64,000 nucleotides of DNA, taken from NCBI GenBank assembly GCA_963707135.1, contig CAVPOY010000044.1, positions 62,001-126,000 on the forward strand, in the 5' to 3' direction. The notes below the pieces were generated by a model that was not told the origin of the DNA, did no database searches, and worked only from the letters and a program-made list of their open reading frames with translations. The position numbers were made by a program, and so were the translations under genes. How positions within the stretch are numbered: position 1 is the first letter of the stretch; each line of letters starts with the position of its first letter. Positions 19,208-28,614 of this stretch are shown here, piece by piece. The stretch is from JBGSTR01 sp963707135. GTDB lineage: Bacteria > Pseudomonadota > Gammaproteobacteria > Chromatiales > Chromatiaceae.

Positions 19208-20907
19208 ATGAAACTGGTAGCACGCGCAGCAGCCCTCCTTCTGGCCGGCGCACTCTGTCTCCCCCCCCCCCCCAGCGCTGGCGCTCAACCTGAGCTTCAC
19301 CACGGTGACTGACACCGCCGCCGAGCATCCCCGGCGGCACCGGCACCTTCACCGCCTTCCCGACCGATCCCGCCCAGTCCCTCGACGTCACCGCGCTGAC
19401 CGGCAGCGGCAGTGGCGGCCAGCAGGGGGTCTATGCCTGCGACCGCACGCTACCCGTCGACCCCTGCCGCGTCCTGGCCGATACCGCCACGACCATCCCG
19501 GGCGGTACCGGGCTCTTTACCGGCTTCCTGGCCCCCGGCATCAGCGGCGACTGGGTGGCCGTCACCGGCAGCGGCAGTGGCGGCCAGCAGGGGGTCTATG
19601 CCTGCGACGCCATGACGCCCACCGACCCCTGCCACGTCCTGGCCGATACCGCCACGGCCATCCCGGGCGGGACGGGCTCTTCACCGGCTTCCTGGCGCCC
19701 GGCATCGGCGGCGACTGGGTGGCCGTCACCGGCAGCGGCAGTGGCGGCCAGCAGGGGGTCTATGCCTGCGACGCCATGACGCCCACCGACCCCTGCCACG
19801 TCCTGGCCGATACCCTGACCGAGATCCCCGGCGGGGCCGGGACCTTCACGGCCTTCCAGCCCTCGGACCCCATCACGCCCGCCGTGAGCGGCACCCTCAC
19901 CGCCTTCTACGGTGCGGGGAACGACGGTCAGCAGGGGATCTATGCCTGCGACCAGACGCTGGCCGGTGATCTCTGCGACTGCCCTGGTCGACACCGCGAC
20001 CCTGATCCCGGCGGCGGACGGCGTGGGGACCTTCCAGAGCTTCGAGCGCCTCGCCCTCGATGAGGTGGGCAACCTCGCCTTCGTCGGCGGGGGCATGGTC
20101 ACCTTCGGCGGCGGCGATACCGAGGTGACGCTCCCGGTCAAGGGCGTCTACACCCTGATCGGCGGGGTCCTGGCCGGCGTGGCCGACCTGTTCACGGCCA
20201 TCCCCGAGGGCGTCGACAACTTCTCCGACTTCGGGGCGGTGACCATGGACCCGGGGCAGGTCGTGTTCGTGGGCTATGGCAGCGGCGGCCAGAAGGGGCT
20301 CTACACCAACTGGGGCGGGCCGCTCGCCAAGGTGATCGCGGTGGGCGATGCCCTCGACGGCAAGACGGTCAGCGATCTCTCGCTCGGGGCCTTCGGCTTC
20401 AGCGGCGGGCAGCTGGCCTTCCGGGCGAGCTTCGACGACGGCTCCCAGGCCGTCACCACCGCCGGCCTGTGCGCCGAGCTGGATTTCGCCGGCTTCCTTC
20501 CGCCCGTCGGCGGGGCGGACGCCAGCGGCGGCTCGGCCACCGACCCCGTCGCCACCTTCAAGCTCAAGAGCACGGTCCCGGTCAAGATGGACCTGGGCTG
20601 TGGCGGGGTCCCGGTGACCACCGGCACCCACACCCTGAAGGTGGCCAAGGTCAACAGCGCGACCAGCACCGACCCGGCGCTGGATGCCACCCCCACCGAC
20701 GCCGCCACCACCGGCAACGGCTTCCGCCTGACCGACGCGGCCACCGGCGAGTGGCACTTCAACCTCAACACCAAGGGCCTGAGCAAGGGCACCTGGCAGA
20801 TCACCGCCACGCTCTCCGACGGCTCGGTGCACAGCGCCTACATCGGCGCTGAAGTAGGGGGTGACGGTTGGGTCCGGCATCACCCTCGCGGCGCTGCGTC
20901 GCGGGGG
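19208..20907 (+). pseudogene. Secreted repeat protein with PxKF-like C-terminus, multiple frameshifts
   Basis: The gene starts at ATG 19208 with a signal peptide (ARAAALLLAGALCL) interrupted by a run of 13 C bases (19261-19273); 12 or 15 C would continue into ALALNLSFTTV with a proper cleavage site. Then come tandem units of 165 bases (55 residues) with the motif GSGSGGQQGVYACD starting near 19401, 19566 and 19730. The second unit is 164 bases, placing one frameshift near 19672; others are near 19322 and 19980. From about 19990 the frame is open to 20907 and ends in a PxKF-type domain (TFKLKSTVPVKMDLGCGG, then GEWHFNLNTKGLSKGTW). An extracellular or surface protein is likely. It may be a phase-variable locus, a pseudogene, or a gene damaged by sequencing errors. 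Confidence 0.68.
19401..19894 (+). repeat. 165-base tandem repeats inside the secreted protein gene
   Basis: Three direct repeats start at 19401, 19566 and 19730, with spacing 165 and 164. Units 2 and 3 are nearly identical over at least 100 bases. Each encodes a 55-residue module with two cysteines (YACD and DPCxVLAD). Confidence 0.88.
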
Positions 20908-20953
20908 TGATGCCGCCGAAGCCCGTTGCGGGCACGACACCAGGAGCTGACCC

Positions 20954-21990
20954 ATGAGCTGGCCCCGAGGCGCCATTGTCAGTGTGGCCGTGGCGCTGCT
21001 GCGCGCCGGGACTGAGCTGTGCCACTGAGCCGGGGGCGCCGATGTCCGAGGAGCCCTTCGCCGCGACCTTCTCGCTGGTGGCCATCGACCCGGCCAACGG
21101 GGATGTCGGGGTGGTGGTGGAGTCCAAGTTCCCCAACGTGCGCCCCATCATCCCCTGGGCCGAGGCGGGTGTGGGGGCCATCGCCACCCAGTCCTACATC
21201 AACGTCTCCTATGGCCCGCGTGGCCTGGCCCTGCTGCGCAACGGGGCCAGCGCCGAGGAGACGCTCAAGATCCTCATCGACCACGACCCCCACCGCGAGG
21301 CGCGCCAGGTCGGCATCGTCGACGCCCAGGGCAACGCGGCGAGCTGGACCGGGGCCGAGTGCTTCGACTGGGCGGGCGGGATCGTCGGCGGCACCCCCGG
21401 CGGCAAGGGGACGGTCATCACCGGCAAGGGCTTCGCGGCCCAGGGCAACACCCTGGTCGGGCGGGAGACCGTGGAGGTGCTGGCCCGGACCTTCGAGGAG
21501 ACGCCAGGGGCGCTCAGTGACCGGCTGGTGGCCGCCATCGTGGCCGCAGCCAAGGCCGGGGGTGATCGGCGCGGGGAGGAGTCGGCGGCGCTGCTGGTCA
21601 ATCGCAAGGGGGCCGGTTACGACGGCACCACCGACGACCTGGTGGACATCAGCGTCTACGACCACCCCCACCCGCTGGAGGAGCTACAGCGCCTCTACAA
21701 GCTCCACAAGCTCTACTACTTCCGCACCGACGAGCAGAACCTGCTCCCCATCGACGCCGCCCTGTGCCGGGAGCTTCAGGGCATCCTGAGCGACCGTGCC
21801 TACAAGGGCGTGGCCTTCTACGACGGGCCGGTCAACGGGCGTCTTCGACGCCAGGACCAAGAAGGCGTTGCAGGACTTCATGGGCTGGGAGAACTACGAC
21901 GTGCGGATTCGCGACGACGACCGGATCGACTCCGAGGTCCTCGACGACATCCGCAAGAACTACGCGGACTGGAAGGCCGGGGCGCGCTGA
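20954..21990 (+). pseudogene. DUF1028 protein with C-terminal peptidoglycan-binding-like domain, frameshifted
   Basis: An ATG at 20954 follows CAGGAGCTGACCC and encodes a lipoprotein-like signal (IVSVAVALLRAG); a shift near 21015 leads to LSCATEPGAP and the DUF1028 core starting at the ATG at 21042 (ATFSLVAIDPANGDVGVVVE, then VGAIATQSYINVSYGPRGL). A second shift near 21840 joins a C-terminal module (TGVFDARTKKALQDFMGWEN) resembling the peptidoglycan-binding-like domain often fused to DUF1028, ending at 21990. DUF1028 proteins are Ntn-hydrolase-like and of uncertain activity. It follows the repeat protein by 46 bases and is probably cotranscribed with it. The uninterrupted middle frame spans 21042-21840. 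Confidence 0.78.
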
Positions 21991-22051
21991 TCAAGCGGGT
22001 GTGATGTCATCGGGCCGCCGGCGCCCAGCGGCAGCGCTCTGCTATGCTTGG

Positions 22052-22540
22052 ATGCCGATGGACTCACAGCCCCTACTGGACCCGGCCGAAGCGCAATTCG
22101 TACAAGGCGGCGTGTCGATCAGCGTCGCGGCACGGACCGCCGATCTCACGCCGGTGGTCTCACGAGCCTTCGGGTGTCGTGTCGGGGCCGATCGGCGCCA
22201 GGTGACCGTCTTCCTTTCCAGGGCCATCGCCGCCGCGGTCATCTCCTGCCTGGAAGACAACGGCGCCATCGCGGCCGTCTTCACCCTCCCGAGCACCCAC
22301 CGGACGCTGAAGCTCAAGGGCAGCGATGCCACTCTCGTCGATTTCGGCCCGGGGGATCGGCGGCTGATCGAAGACTATCGGCACAGGTTCGCCCTGGAGC
22401 TGGCCACCCTCGGCTACACCGCCGAGTTCCAAGGCGCCGTGGTGCCGATGATGCCGGACCTGGTGGCCGTGCGATTCACGCCCAGCGCGGCCTTCGACCA
22501 GACGCCTGGTCCGGACGCCGGCCGGTTGCTGGGGCGCTAG
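22052..22540 (+). CDS. PPOX-like (pyridoxamine phosphate oxidase-related) flavin-binding domain protein
   Basis: A 162-residue cytoplasmic protein with the split-barrel pattern of PPOX-related proteins (FVQGGVSISVAARTADLTP, then RQVTVFLSRAIAAAVISCLE, then AAVFTLPSTHRTLKLKG). Such proteins bind FMN, F420 or heme; the cofactor is not predictable. The start may be the ATG at 22052 or the one at 22058. It ends two bases before the start of the GAF-containing gene, whose N-terminus is also PPOX-like, so the two form an operon and may heterodimerise (inference). Confidence 0.75.
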   Translation: MPMDSQPLLDPAEAQFVQGGVSISVAARTADLTPVVSRAFGCRVGADRRQVTVFLSRAIAAAVISCLEDNGAIAAVFTLPSTHRTLKLKGSDATLVDFGPGDRRLIEDYRHRFALELATLGYTAEFQGAVVPMMPDLVAVRFTPSAAFDQTPGPDAGRLLGR

Positions 22541-22542
22541 GG

Positions 22543-23904
22543 ATGCCGATCACCCTCGAATCGATACGTGCCTGTCTCGACGGGGCCGTTCCGGGGGTAA
22601 TCGCCACCTGTTCGGGCGACGGAACACCCAACGCCGCCTATCTCTCCCAAGTGCACTACGCGGACCCAGAGCACGTCGCCCTATCGTTCCAGTTCTTCAA
22701 CGAGACGCGGGCAAACATCCTGGTGAACCCGCATGCCATGGTCCAGGTGATCGATCCCGATAGCGGGACCCACTACCGGCTCGCCCTGAGCTATCTGCGC
22801 ACCGAGACCGAAGGGCCACTGTTCGAGAGCATGAAGGCGCGGCTGGCCGGCATTGCCTCCCATACCGGCATGAGCAAGGTGTTTCGGCTGCGCGGCTCCG
22901 ATATATATCGGGTGCAATCGATTGAGGAGGTACCGGGATACGGACTGCATCGCCCGCCGGCGCGACGAGCCCGCCTGGGTGACCTGCGCCGCTGTCTGGA
23001 GCGACTCGCGAGCCCCACGGACCTGGCGGGCCTGCTCGATGAGCTGATGCTCGCGCTCAGCGAGGAGCTCGAGATCGACCATGCCATGCTGCTCCTGCTC
23101 AGCGAAACCGGCGACCGACTCTACACGGTGGCCAGCCGCGGCTATGCGCAGTCGGGTATCGGCTCCGAGATCCTGCTGGGCGAGGGTGTTATTGGCGTGG
23201 CCGGCGAGCACCGCACCCCGATCCGAATCGCCCACATGGCCGAGGAGTACCTGTACAGCCGCGCCGTGCGCAGGCAGCTGCTGGGCAGCACTTCGGCGGC
23301 CGACCTGGAGTTGGAGATCCCGTTGCCTGGTCTGGCCCAGTCGCACAGCCAACTGGCGGTGCCACTGATGCGCGGGCAACGGCTGCTCGGCGTGCTCTAT
23401 GCGGAGAGCGCGCAGGACATGCGCTTCAGCTACGAGGACGAGGACGCCTTGGTCTGCGTCGCCCACCTGCTCGCCCAGGCGATAGAACCCGGGAATCTGG
23501 TCGCCGAGCCGGCCGAATCAAGCTATTCGGCGCGTGTCCAAGAGCCACCGGTGCGCGGCGCCCAGGTCCCGATACGCCACTACGCCCGCAACGACAGTGT
23601 CTTCGTCGGCGAAGACTATCTGATCAAAGGGGTTGCCGGGGCTATCCTTTGGCGGCTGGTCCGCGACTACCGCGACAGCGGGCGTACCGAGTTCAGCAAT
23701 CGCGAGCTCCGTGTCGATCCCGCTATACGACTACCCGAGGTCAGCAGCAACCTGGAGGCCCGACTCATCCTGCTCCAGAGACGCCTAGCGGAGCGATGCC
23801 CCGCAATCGGGATCGAGCGGGTGGGGCGGGGTCGGTTCCGATTGAGGGTCAACCACCCGATCGTCCTCGTCGACGATACCGGAGACCTGGACCGCCACCC
23901 GTAG
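22543..23904 (+). CDS. PPOX-like / GAF domain signalling protein
   Basis: A 453-residue soluble protein. Residues 1-140 are PPOX-like (GVIATCSGDGTPNAAYLSQ, then HVALSFQFFNETRANIL). Residues about 160-330 form a GAF domain (LEIDHAMLLLLSETGDRLYT, then LLGEGVIGVAGEHRTPIRI, then LAVPLMRGQRLLGVLYAE). The last 100 residues (about 350-453) include a region (VFVGEDYLIKGVAGAILWRL, then FSNRELRVD) like the winged-helix tail that accompanies GAF domains in some regulators. A flavin- or heme-based redox sensor with a GAF module is plausible, with DNA or protein binding by the tail; all functional statements are inference. It forms a tight operon with the PPOX gene upstream. Confidence 0.75.
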   Translation: MPITLESIRACLDGAVPGVIATCSGDGTPNAAYLSQVHYADPEHVALSFQFFNETRANILVNPHAMVQVIDPDSGTHYRLALSYLRTETEGPLFESMKARLAGIASHTGMSKVFRLRGSDIYRVQSIEEVPGYGLHRPPARRARLGDLRRCLERLASPTDLAGLLDELMLALSEELEIDHAMLLLLSETGDRLYTVASRGYAQSGIGSEILLGEGVIGVAGEHRTPIRIAHMAEEYLYSRAVRRQLLGSTSAADLELEIPLPGLAQSHSQLAVPLMRGQRLLGVLYAESAQDMRFSYEDEDALVCVAHLLAQAIEPGNLVAEPAESSYSARVQEPPVRGAQVPIRHYARNDSVFVGEDYLIKGVAGAILWRLVRDYRDSGRTEFSNRELRVDPAIRLPEVSSNLEARLILLQRRLAERCPAIGIERVGRGRFRLRVNHPIVLVDDTGDLDRHP

Positions 23905-24076
23905 ATGGACTCTCGGGCCCGCGTCAACCTACCCTCAACGCCCCTGCCCCGGCTGGATCGACCGATAACCGATAGTTGGATAACGCCGGTTCCGCGTCGC
24001 TCCGGCCCCCGCGCCCCCGATGGCCCGGCGGAGACTGCCCTGCCGGGCAGGGCAGCCCGCTATCCGCCGCAGGCCG

Positions 24077-24580
24077 TCAACGAGACGCCTGCCGGGGCTC
24101 ACCGGGGAGCTTGGGAGTGAATTCGAAGTAGGGCGTGAGGGCGGCCTGGCCGGCGGGAACATAGTCAGGCGCGGCCTCACCCTTGGGCCCCAGTGCACGC
24201 ACGAAGGCGTAGATGGCCTTGAGGTCCGAATCGGTCATGTTGCGCAGGGAGAACCAGGGCATCGGCGGGCGGGTCGCGTTGCGCGCCCGTTCCAGCCACT
24301 GCGACTCGGAGCGGGATGCTATGAGCAGCCGAAGGTTCGACGGATAGGTCGTGCCCCAGGGTCCCTGGAAGCCTACCCCGCTACCGATCAGCCAGTCGGT
24401 ATCGGGCAAGGTGCCACCGCTCTCCGGGTAGCCCGGCGTATGACAATCGTTGCAGCCGCTCACCGACACCAGATAACGGCCACGCTCGATTTGCGCATCA
24501 TGATCCTGGTCGGCAACGGCAGTACCGCACGCCGACAAGACGGAAAGACCCAGGATACCCGCCCAACTCGCTCGGTTCAT
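24077..24580 (-). CDS. Periplasmic c-type cytochrome lipoprotein
   Basis: A 167-residue cytochrome c with one heme site, CNDCH (residues about 42-46), and a distal methionine in PPMPWFSLRNMTD. The N-terminus ILGLSVLSACG carries a lipobox, so it is probably a lipid-anchored periplasmic electron carrier. Start chosen at 24580, after GAGGAGCTGATGCG; the frame upstream has no protein character. The pattern RGRYLVSVSGCNDCHTPGYP and the ending KAIYAFVRALGPKGE resemble the cytochrome subunits of alcohol or other dehydrogenases, but no dehydrogenase is adjacent. It is monocistronic. Confidence 0.88.
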   Translation of the reverse strand: MNRASWAGILGLSVLSACGTAVADQDHDAQIERGRYLVSVSGCNDCHTPGYPESGGTLPDTDWLIGSGVGFQGPWGTTYPSNLRLLIASRSESQWLERARNATRPPMPWFSLRNMTDSDLKAIYAFVRALGPKGEAAPDYVPAGQAALTPYFEFTPKLPGEPRQASR

Positions 24581-24895
24581 CGCATCAGCTCCTCGATTGT
24601 CGTTATGGCGCCCGTGGGATCGAGCGCCTCGGTCTGTCGAGGAGAAATCTAGCAGAGCGACCGCACGCGCATTCGTAAATGTTTGATAATGTGACATTAA
24701 AAAAATGCTAACCTAAGCTTGCGTACCCGGAATCAAAGCGGTCCGATCTGGCGGAATCAGACTGCGGGGAAGCCGCTCAGTAAGCGGCTCGCTCCGCGAA
24801 AAACCAAGGCAATATCCTTAGGCGAGCCCGGCATCCTGCTGAAACGGTTTTTCCGGCCCCGTCGGCTCAGGTCCGGTCAGTTCCCGCGCGGCCCC
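24581..24895. other. Intergenic region between minus-strand genes
   Basis: About 315 bases. The stretch 24678-24718 is notably AT-rich (it includes GATAATGTGACATTAAAAAA) and is the best candidate for the cytochrome promoter, read on the minus strand. The rest is GC-rich with no recognised gene. Confidence 0.45.
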
Positions 24896-26431
24896 CTACA
24901 CCGAGGCCCGACCAGGTTCGGACTCGGCCTCCGTAGACTCCGCGTCAGCGGCGGGCGGCTCGGAATCGTACCCCGTCTCAGCCCTGGAAGCTTCGAGAGC
25001 GGTCGGTTCAGAGTCGGCGGCACCTTCATCCGGCTCGGCTGGAGAAAGCTCTTCCGCAAGGCGGACGTCGCCTGTCGACTCATCCATGGCCGTGTCCTGG
25101 AACAGGACCTTGGTGATTCGGTGCTTATCCATTTCCGTGACCTTCAGGCGGCCGCCCTCGAGCTCCACGACGTCCCCGATGGCCGGGATGCGCCCGAGCG
25201 CGTGATAAACGAGGCCTCCCAGGGTTACGTAGTCGCCCGAGGGGAAGGGAAAGTCGACGAGCGGCTCGAGCTCCGAGACGCGGATACCCGCATCGATGGC
25301 GTACTGGCTGCCGCTGAGCTTCTTGACGTAACGGTAGCGGTGCGGCGTGAACTCGTCGGCATATTCGCCGACGATCTCTTCCAGAATGTCCTCCAGGGTA
25401 ATGACTCCGGCTGTTCCGCCGTACTCGTCGAGCACCACGGCCATTTGCTGGCGCGTTCCCTTGAACTCCTTCAGCAAGTCGCTCAGGGACTTGGTTTCCG
25501 GGATCATGTACGCTGGCCTCATTACCTCGCTGATGGACATGCCTCTGATCGGGCTTGTCGAGCTGTCTTCCGCAACGGCGAGCAGCAGGTCCTTCATCGC
25601 CACCACGCCGACCATGTTGTCGATGTGCCCCTCGTAGACCGGGTAGCGCGCGTGATGGCCCTGGTTGAACAGCTCGAGGACATCGCCGACCTTCGCATCC
25701 TTGCTAACCGCCGAGATGTCGGTGCGGGGAACCATGGCATCGCGCACGCGGTGCTCGTCCAGATCGAAAACACCGCGGATCATCTTGGTCTCTTCCGGGT
25801 TAAGAACGCCCTCCCGCTCGCTGGCGCTCAGGATGGTCCGGATCTCCTCCTCCGACATCGAGAAGTGGCCGCCGTGCCCGCCGGTGAGATCACGTTGGCC
25901 AAAAAGCCACAGCAGGCCGTTGGACGACTTTTCCATGACCCAGATCACCCAGCGGAACAGCTTGTACAGGCCGTTGATGCTCCAAGCCACGGCCATGCTG
26001 ATGGTCTCGGCCTTGTGGAACGCCAGGACCTTCGGAGCCAGCTCTCCGGCCACCACGTGCAGGAACGAGATAAAGGCGAAGCCGAAGACATAAGCCGTCG
26101 TATGGGCGATATCCACTACGACATGACCTTCTCCGAACCAGTGCGAGGCCGCCTCGAACCAAGGGTCGACGATGTGCTGAATGGTCACGATTCCGATTGC
26201 ACCCAAGCCCATGGAAACCATCGTTATGCCGATCTGGGTCACCGAGTAGAACCGCTCCGGCTCATTGTGCAGCACCTGTACGTACTTGGCGGACTTGTTC
26301 CCCATGTCCGCAAGCTGCTTGATGCGACTGCGACGAGCCGCTGTCAGGGCCACCTCGGAGCCCACGAAGTAGGCGTTGCCCATCACGAGCAGAATAATGA
26401 CGCCGAGCTTCAACCATAAAATCGTATCCAT
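24896..26431 (-). CDS. Hemolysin/CorC-type (CNNM, DUF21-CBS) membrane protein
   Basis: A 511-residue protein with an N-terminal DUF21 membrane domain (about 1-200, starting LGVIILLVMGNAYFVGSEVA), paired CBS domains (about 215-345, with MVPRTDISAVSKDAKVGD and GTAGVITLEDILEEIVGEYA) and a CorC_HlyC domain (about 365-440). The last 70 residues are an acidic, low-complexity tail (AEPDEGAADSEPTALE) not usual for the family. These proteins are linked to magnesium or cobalt efflux and to adenine-nucleotide sensing by the CBS pair. A second paralogue is at 41644-42903. The old name hemolysin should not be taken as activity. Confidence 0.9.
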   Translation of the reverse strand: MDTILWLKLGVIILLVMGNAYFVGSEVALTAARRSRIKQLADMGNKSAKYVQVLHNEPERFYSVTQIGITMVSMGLGAIGIVTIQHIVDPWFEAASHWFGEGHVVVDIAHTTAYVFGFAFISFLHVVAGELAPKVLAFHKAETISMAVAWSINGLYKLFRWVIWVMEKSSNGLLWLFGQRDLTGGHGGHFSMSEEEIRTILSASEREGVLNPEETKMIRGVFDLDEHRVRDAMVPRTDISAVSKDAKVGDVLELFNQGHHARYPVYEGHIDNMVGVVAMKDLLLAVAEDSSTSPIRGMSISEVMRPAYMIPETKSLSDLLKEFKGTRQQMAVVLDEYGGTAGVITLEDILEEIVGEYADEFTPHRYRYVKKLSGSQYAIDAGIRVSELEPLVDFPFPSGDYVTLGGLVYHALGRIPAIGDVVELEGGRLKVTEMDKHRITKVLFQDTAMDESTGDVRLAEELSPAEPDEGAADSEPTALEASRAETGYDSEPPAADAESTEAESEPGRASV

Positions 26432-27030
26432 GCCACACCCTCAGTAACCGGCCAATTGTTCACGCAGCCGGCCAAATCGTTAGACGAGGTGAAAGGCAGT
26501 CCCCTCTGTTTTGAGATACGGCGCCGATCGGAGACTGGTTATGACGACGCCAGTAGTGGGGCGAGAAGCCCCGTCGCCCTGGCGTCCCGACGAAGCCGCC
26601 TGGATGGTAGCTTAAGCGGGGGCCGGCCGTGAGCGAAAAACGCGTCGTTGAGCGATTCCTCAGGCACGCGCCACAGTGTCGTCGCGGGCTTCGCTGCCCT
26701 TTCTTATGCCGAGATTGGCCTCTGCGACGTCGGAAAAGATGGCCGCTGCTTCCGGGTGGAGCGCGGCCCCGAGCGGCGGGGCCGAGCTCGACCTCGGCCA
26801 CGACGCTGGGGCGCGACCACTTAGCGCGTCCGCGGCTCCGTCGAGCGCGTCACGTTCCACGGCCCGAACAGCGGCTCTCGTGTGCCCCGACGCGCTCGGC
26901 GACCCCCGCCGCGCCTGGCGCATTCGCGAGCGCGCAACCCGTGAGCCGATTGCCCTGGTGCCAGCGGCGACTGGAATCGCGCTCCCTTTTCGCCTAGTTT
27001 GATGCGAGTCGTACCACTTACTGGTTGCCG
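26432..27030. other. Intergenic region, about 600 bases
   Basis: The longest gap in the first half of the window. Several overlapping frames are open on both strands but all are rich in A, R, S and P and look GC-driven. No outer-membrane channel gene, which usually accompanies the RND operon that follows, can be recognised. Both the CorC-type gene and the efflux operon must have their promoters here. Confidence 0.4.
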
Positions 27031-27336
27031 ATGATTCGTCGCCTGATCGCATCCCTGCTCGTTTTCGCGATACTCGGCTACGGCACCACCTGGGCCTATG
27101 CCGGGCACGCGCTGGCGGATGCCGATCAGACGGCCGAGGGTGCCCATAAGCACTCCGAGGCAGCGACCGATGACGGCGGATGCGATCATTGCTGCCACGC
27201 CTCGGCGCATATGGTGGGGCTCGCTCACCCCTTTCCGGGGATCCACCCACCCGAAGCGAACGGCTTTCGACTCGTCGCCGGCGGTTTTGCCGAAACCCCT
27301 GCCTCCGCCCCGCCCCTGAAACCACCGCGTTCCTGA
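27031..27336 (+). CDS. Small exported His/Cys-rich protein upstream of RND metal efflux
   Basis: A 101-residue protein with a signal peptide (RLIASLLVFAILGYGTTWAYA) and a short mature part rich in histidine, with CDHCCHASAHMVGLAH as probable metal-binding segment. The ATG at 27031 is preferred over the in-frame TTG at 27025. Similar small periplasmic proteins (CzcI-like or DUF2946-like) precede czc and cus type efflux genes. It is separated by 70 bases from the adaptor gene and most likely leads the operon. Metal binding is inference from composition and context. Confidence 0.7.
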   Translation: MIRRLIASLLVFAILGYGTTWAYAGHALADADQTAEGAHKHSEAATDDGGCDHCCHASAHMVGLAHPFPGIHPPEANGFRLVAGGFAETPASAPPLKPPRS

Positions 27337-27406
27337 CTCGCAGGCCGGCACAGTGCCGCGCACGTAGCGCGGTCCGTCCAAGTCCTCGAGCCCAGGAGCA
27401 ACGGGA

Positions 27407-28604
27407 ATGTTCAATCTCCACCCGGCCGCGGGGGTGCCGCGCGCTGGCGCGACCCTCTCCTCCCTGTTGGTCTTACTTGTGCTGCAGGCGTCCCCGTCTG
27501 CCGCCGGTGACGCCGATGATTCCGCTTCGGCGCGGCTCGCCGTCCATCCTCATGACAACACCCATGTCGAGCATGATCACGGGGATAAGAAGGTTTCCGA
27601 GGTCCACCTGACGCCCGAACAGCGCCGGACGCTGGAGCTCGAGATCACGGCGTTGGAGCCGCGTGTCATCGCGGAGACCCTCAGCGCCCCGGGCGAGGTG
27701 CGACTGAACGCCTACGCCACGGCCCAGGTGACGCCCCGCGTTGCCGCGCAGGTCGTTGCCCGCCACGCGCGACTCGGCGAGCAGGTCGCGAGCGGACAGG
27801 CTGCTGGTGACCCTGTCCAGCGTTGAGATGGCCGAGGCCCAGGGCGATCTGGTCGTGGCCGAGCGTGAATGGCAGCGGCTGACCAAGCTCAAGGGACAGT
27901 TCGTCTCCGAGAGTGACTACCTGGAGGCGAGCGTCGCGCGCCAGAAGGCCCTGTCCAACGTGCTCGCCTATGGCATGACACCGGTGCAGGCCGAGGCCCT
28001 GGTGGCGTCCTCGGACAAGGCGGACGGCACCTTCGAGCTGCTTGCGCCACAGGGCGGCACCGTGGTCCGGGACGCGTTCGTCCTCGGCGAGCTGGTGGAA
28101 CCGGGGCGCGTCCTGTTCGAGATCACCGATGAATCGGTGCGCTGGGTGGAGGCCCGCATGCCCCCCGAGGACGCCGCGAGGGCCTCGGTCGGCGACCGGG
28201 CACGGATCGGCTATCGGGACGTCTGGCTCGACGGACGCGTCACCCAGATCCATCACCTGCTCGACGAGACGACACGAACCCAGGCGGTACGCTTGGAGGT
28301 GCCCGACCCCGGGCATCGCCTGCACCCGGGCGTGTTCGTCGATGTGGTCATTTTCTCGGGCGACGGCGGGCCGGTGCTCGCGGTACCGGAGGGGGCGGTG
28401 CTGCGTGGCCCCGACGGGGATTGGCAGCTGTTCGTGGCCGAGGGTGAAGGCACCTTCAGGCCGGTCGAGGTGGCGCTGCTGCGAACCGCCGGCGGGATGG
28501 CCGTAATCGACGGCATACCCCCGGGGACGCGGGTCGTCACCCGGGGCGCCTTCTTCCTGCAGTCGGAGCTCGCCAAGAGCGGCTTCGATCCGCACAACCA
28601 CTGA
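27407..28604 (+). pseudogene. RND efflux periplasmic adaptor (CzcB/CusB type), frameshifted
   Basis: An N-terminal signal segment (SSLLVLLVLQASPSAAG), a His-rich stretch (HPHDNTHVEHDHGDKK) and the adaptor start (APGEVRLNAYATAQVTPRV) are in one frame; near 27795 the frame shifts and the rest (LVTLSSVEMAEAQGDLVVAE, then LLAPQGGTVVRDAFVLGELV, then RVVTRGAFFLQSELAKSGF) runs to 28604. Joined length is about 398 residues, normal for the membrane-fusion proteins that link the inner-membrane pump to the outer-membrane channel. It ends 11 bases before the pump gene. The break lies in the hairpin region and may be a one-base sequencing error. Confidence 0.82.
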
Positions 28605-28614
28605 GGTCGCAGGG

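Noticed and set aside
18712..19293. A 193-codon plus-strand gene before the repeat protein
   Set aside because: It overlaps the better-supported start at 19208 in another frame and has no domain-like sequence.
26660..27421. A minus-strand gene upstream of the metal efflux operon
   Set aside because: The frame crosses the start of two plus-strand genes, is rich in A, R, S and P and has no motif.
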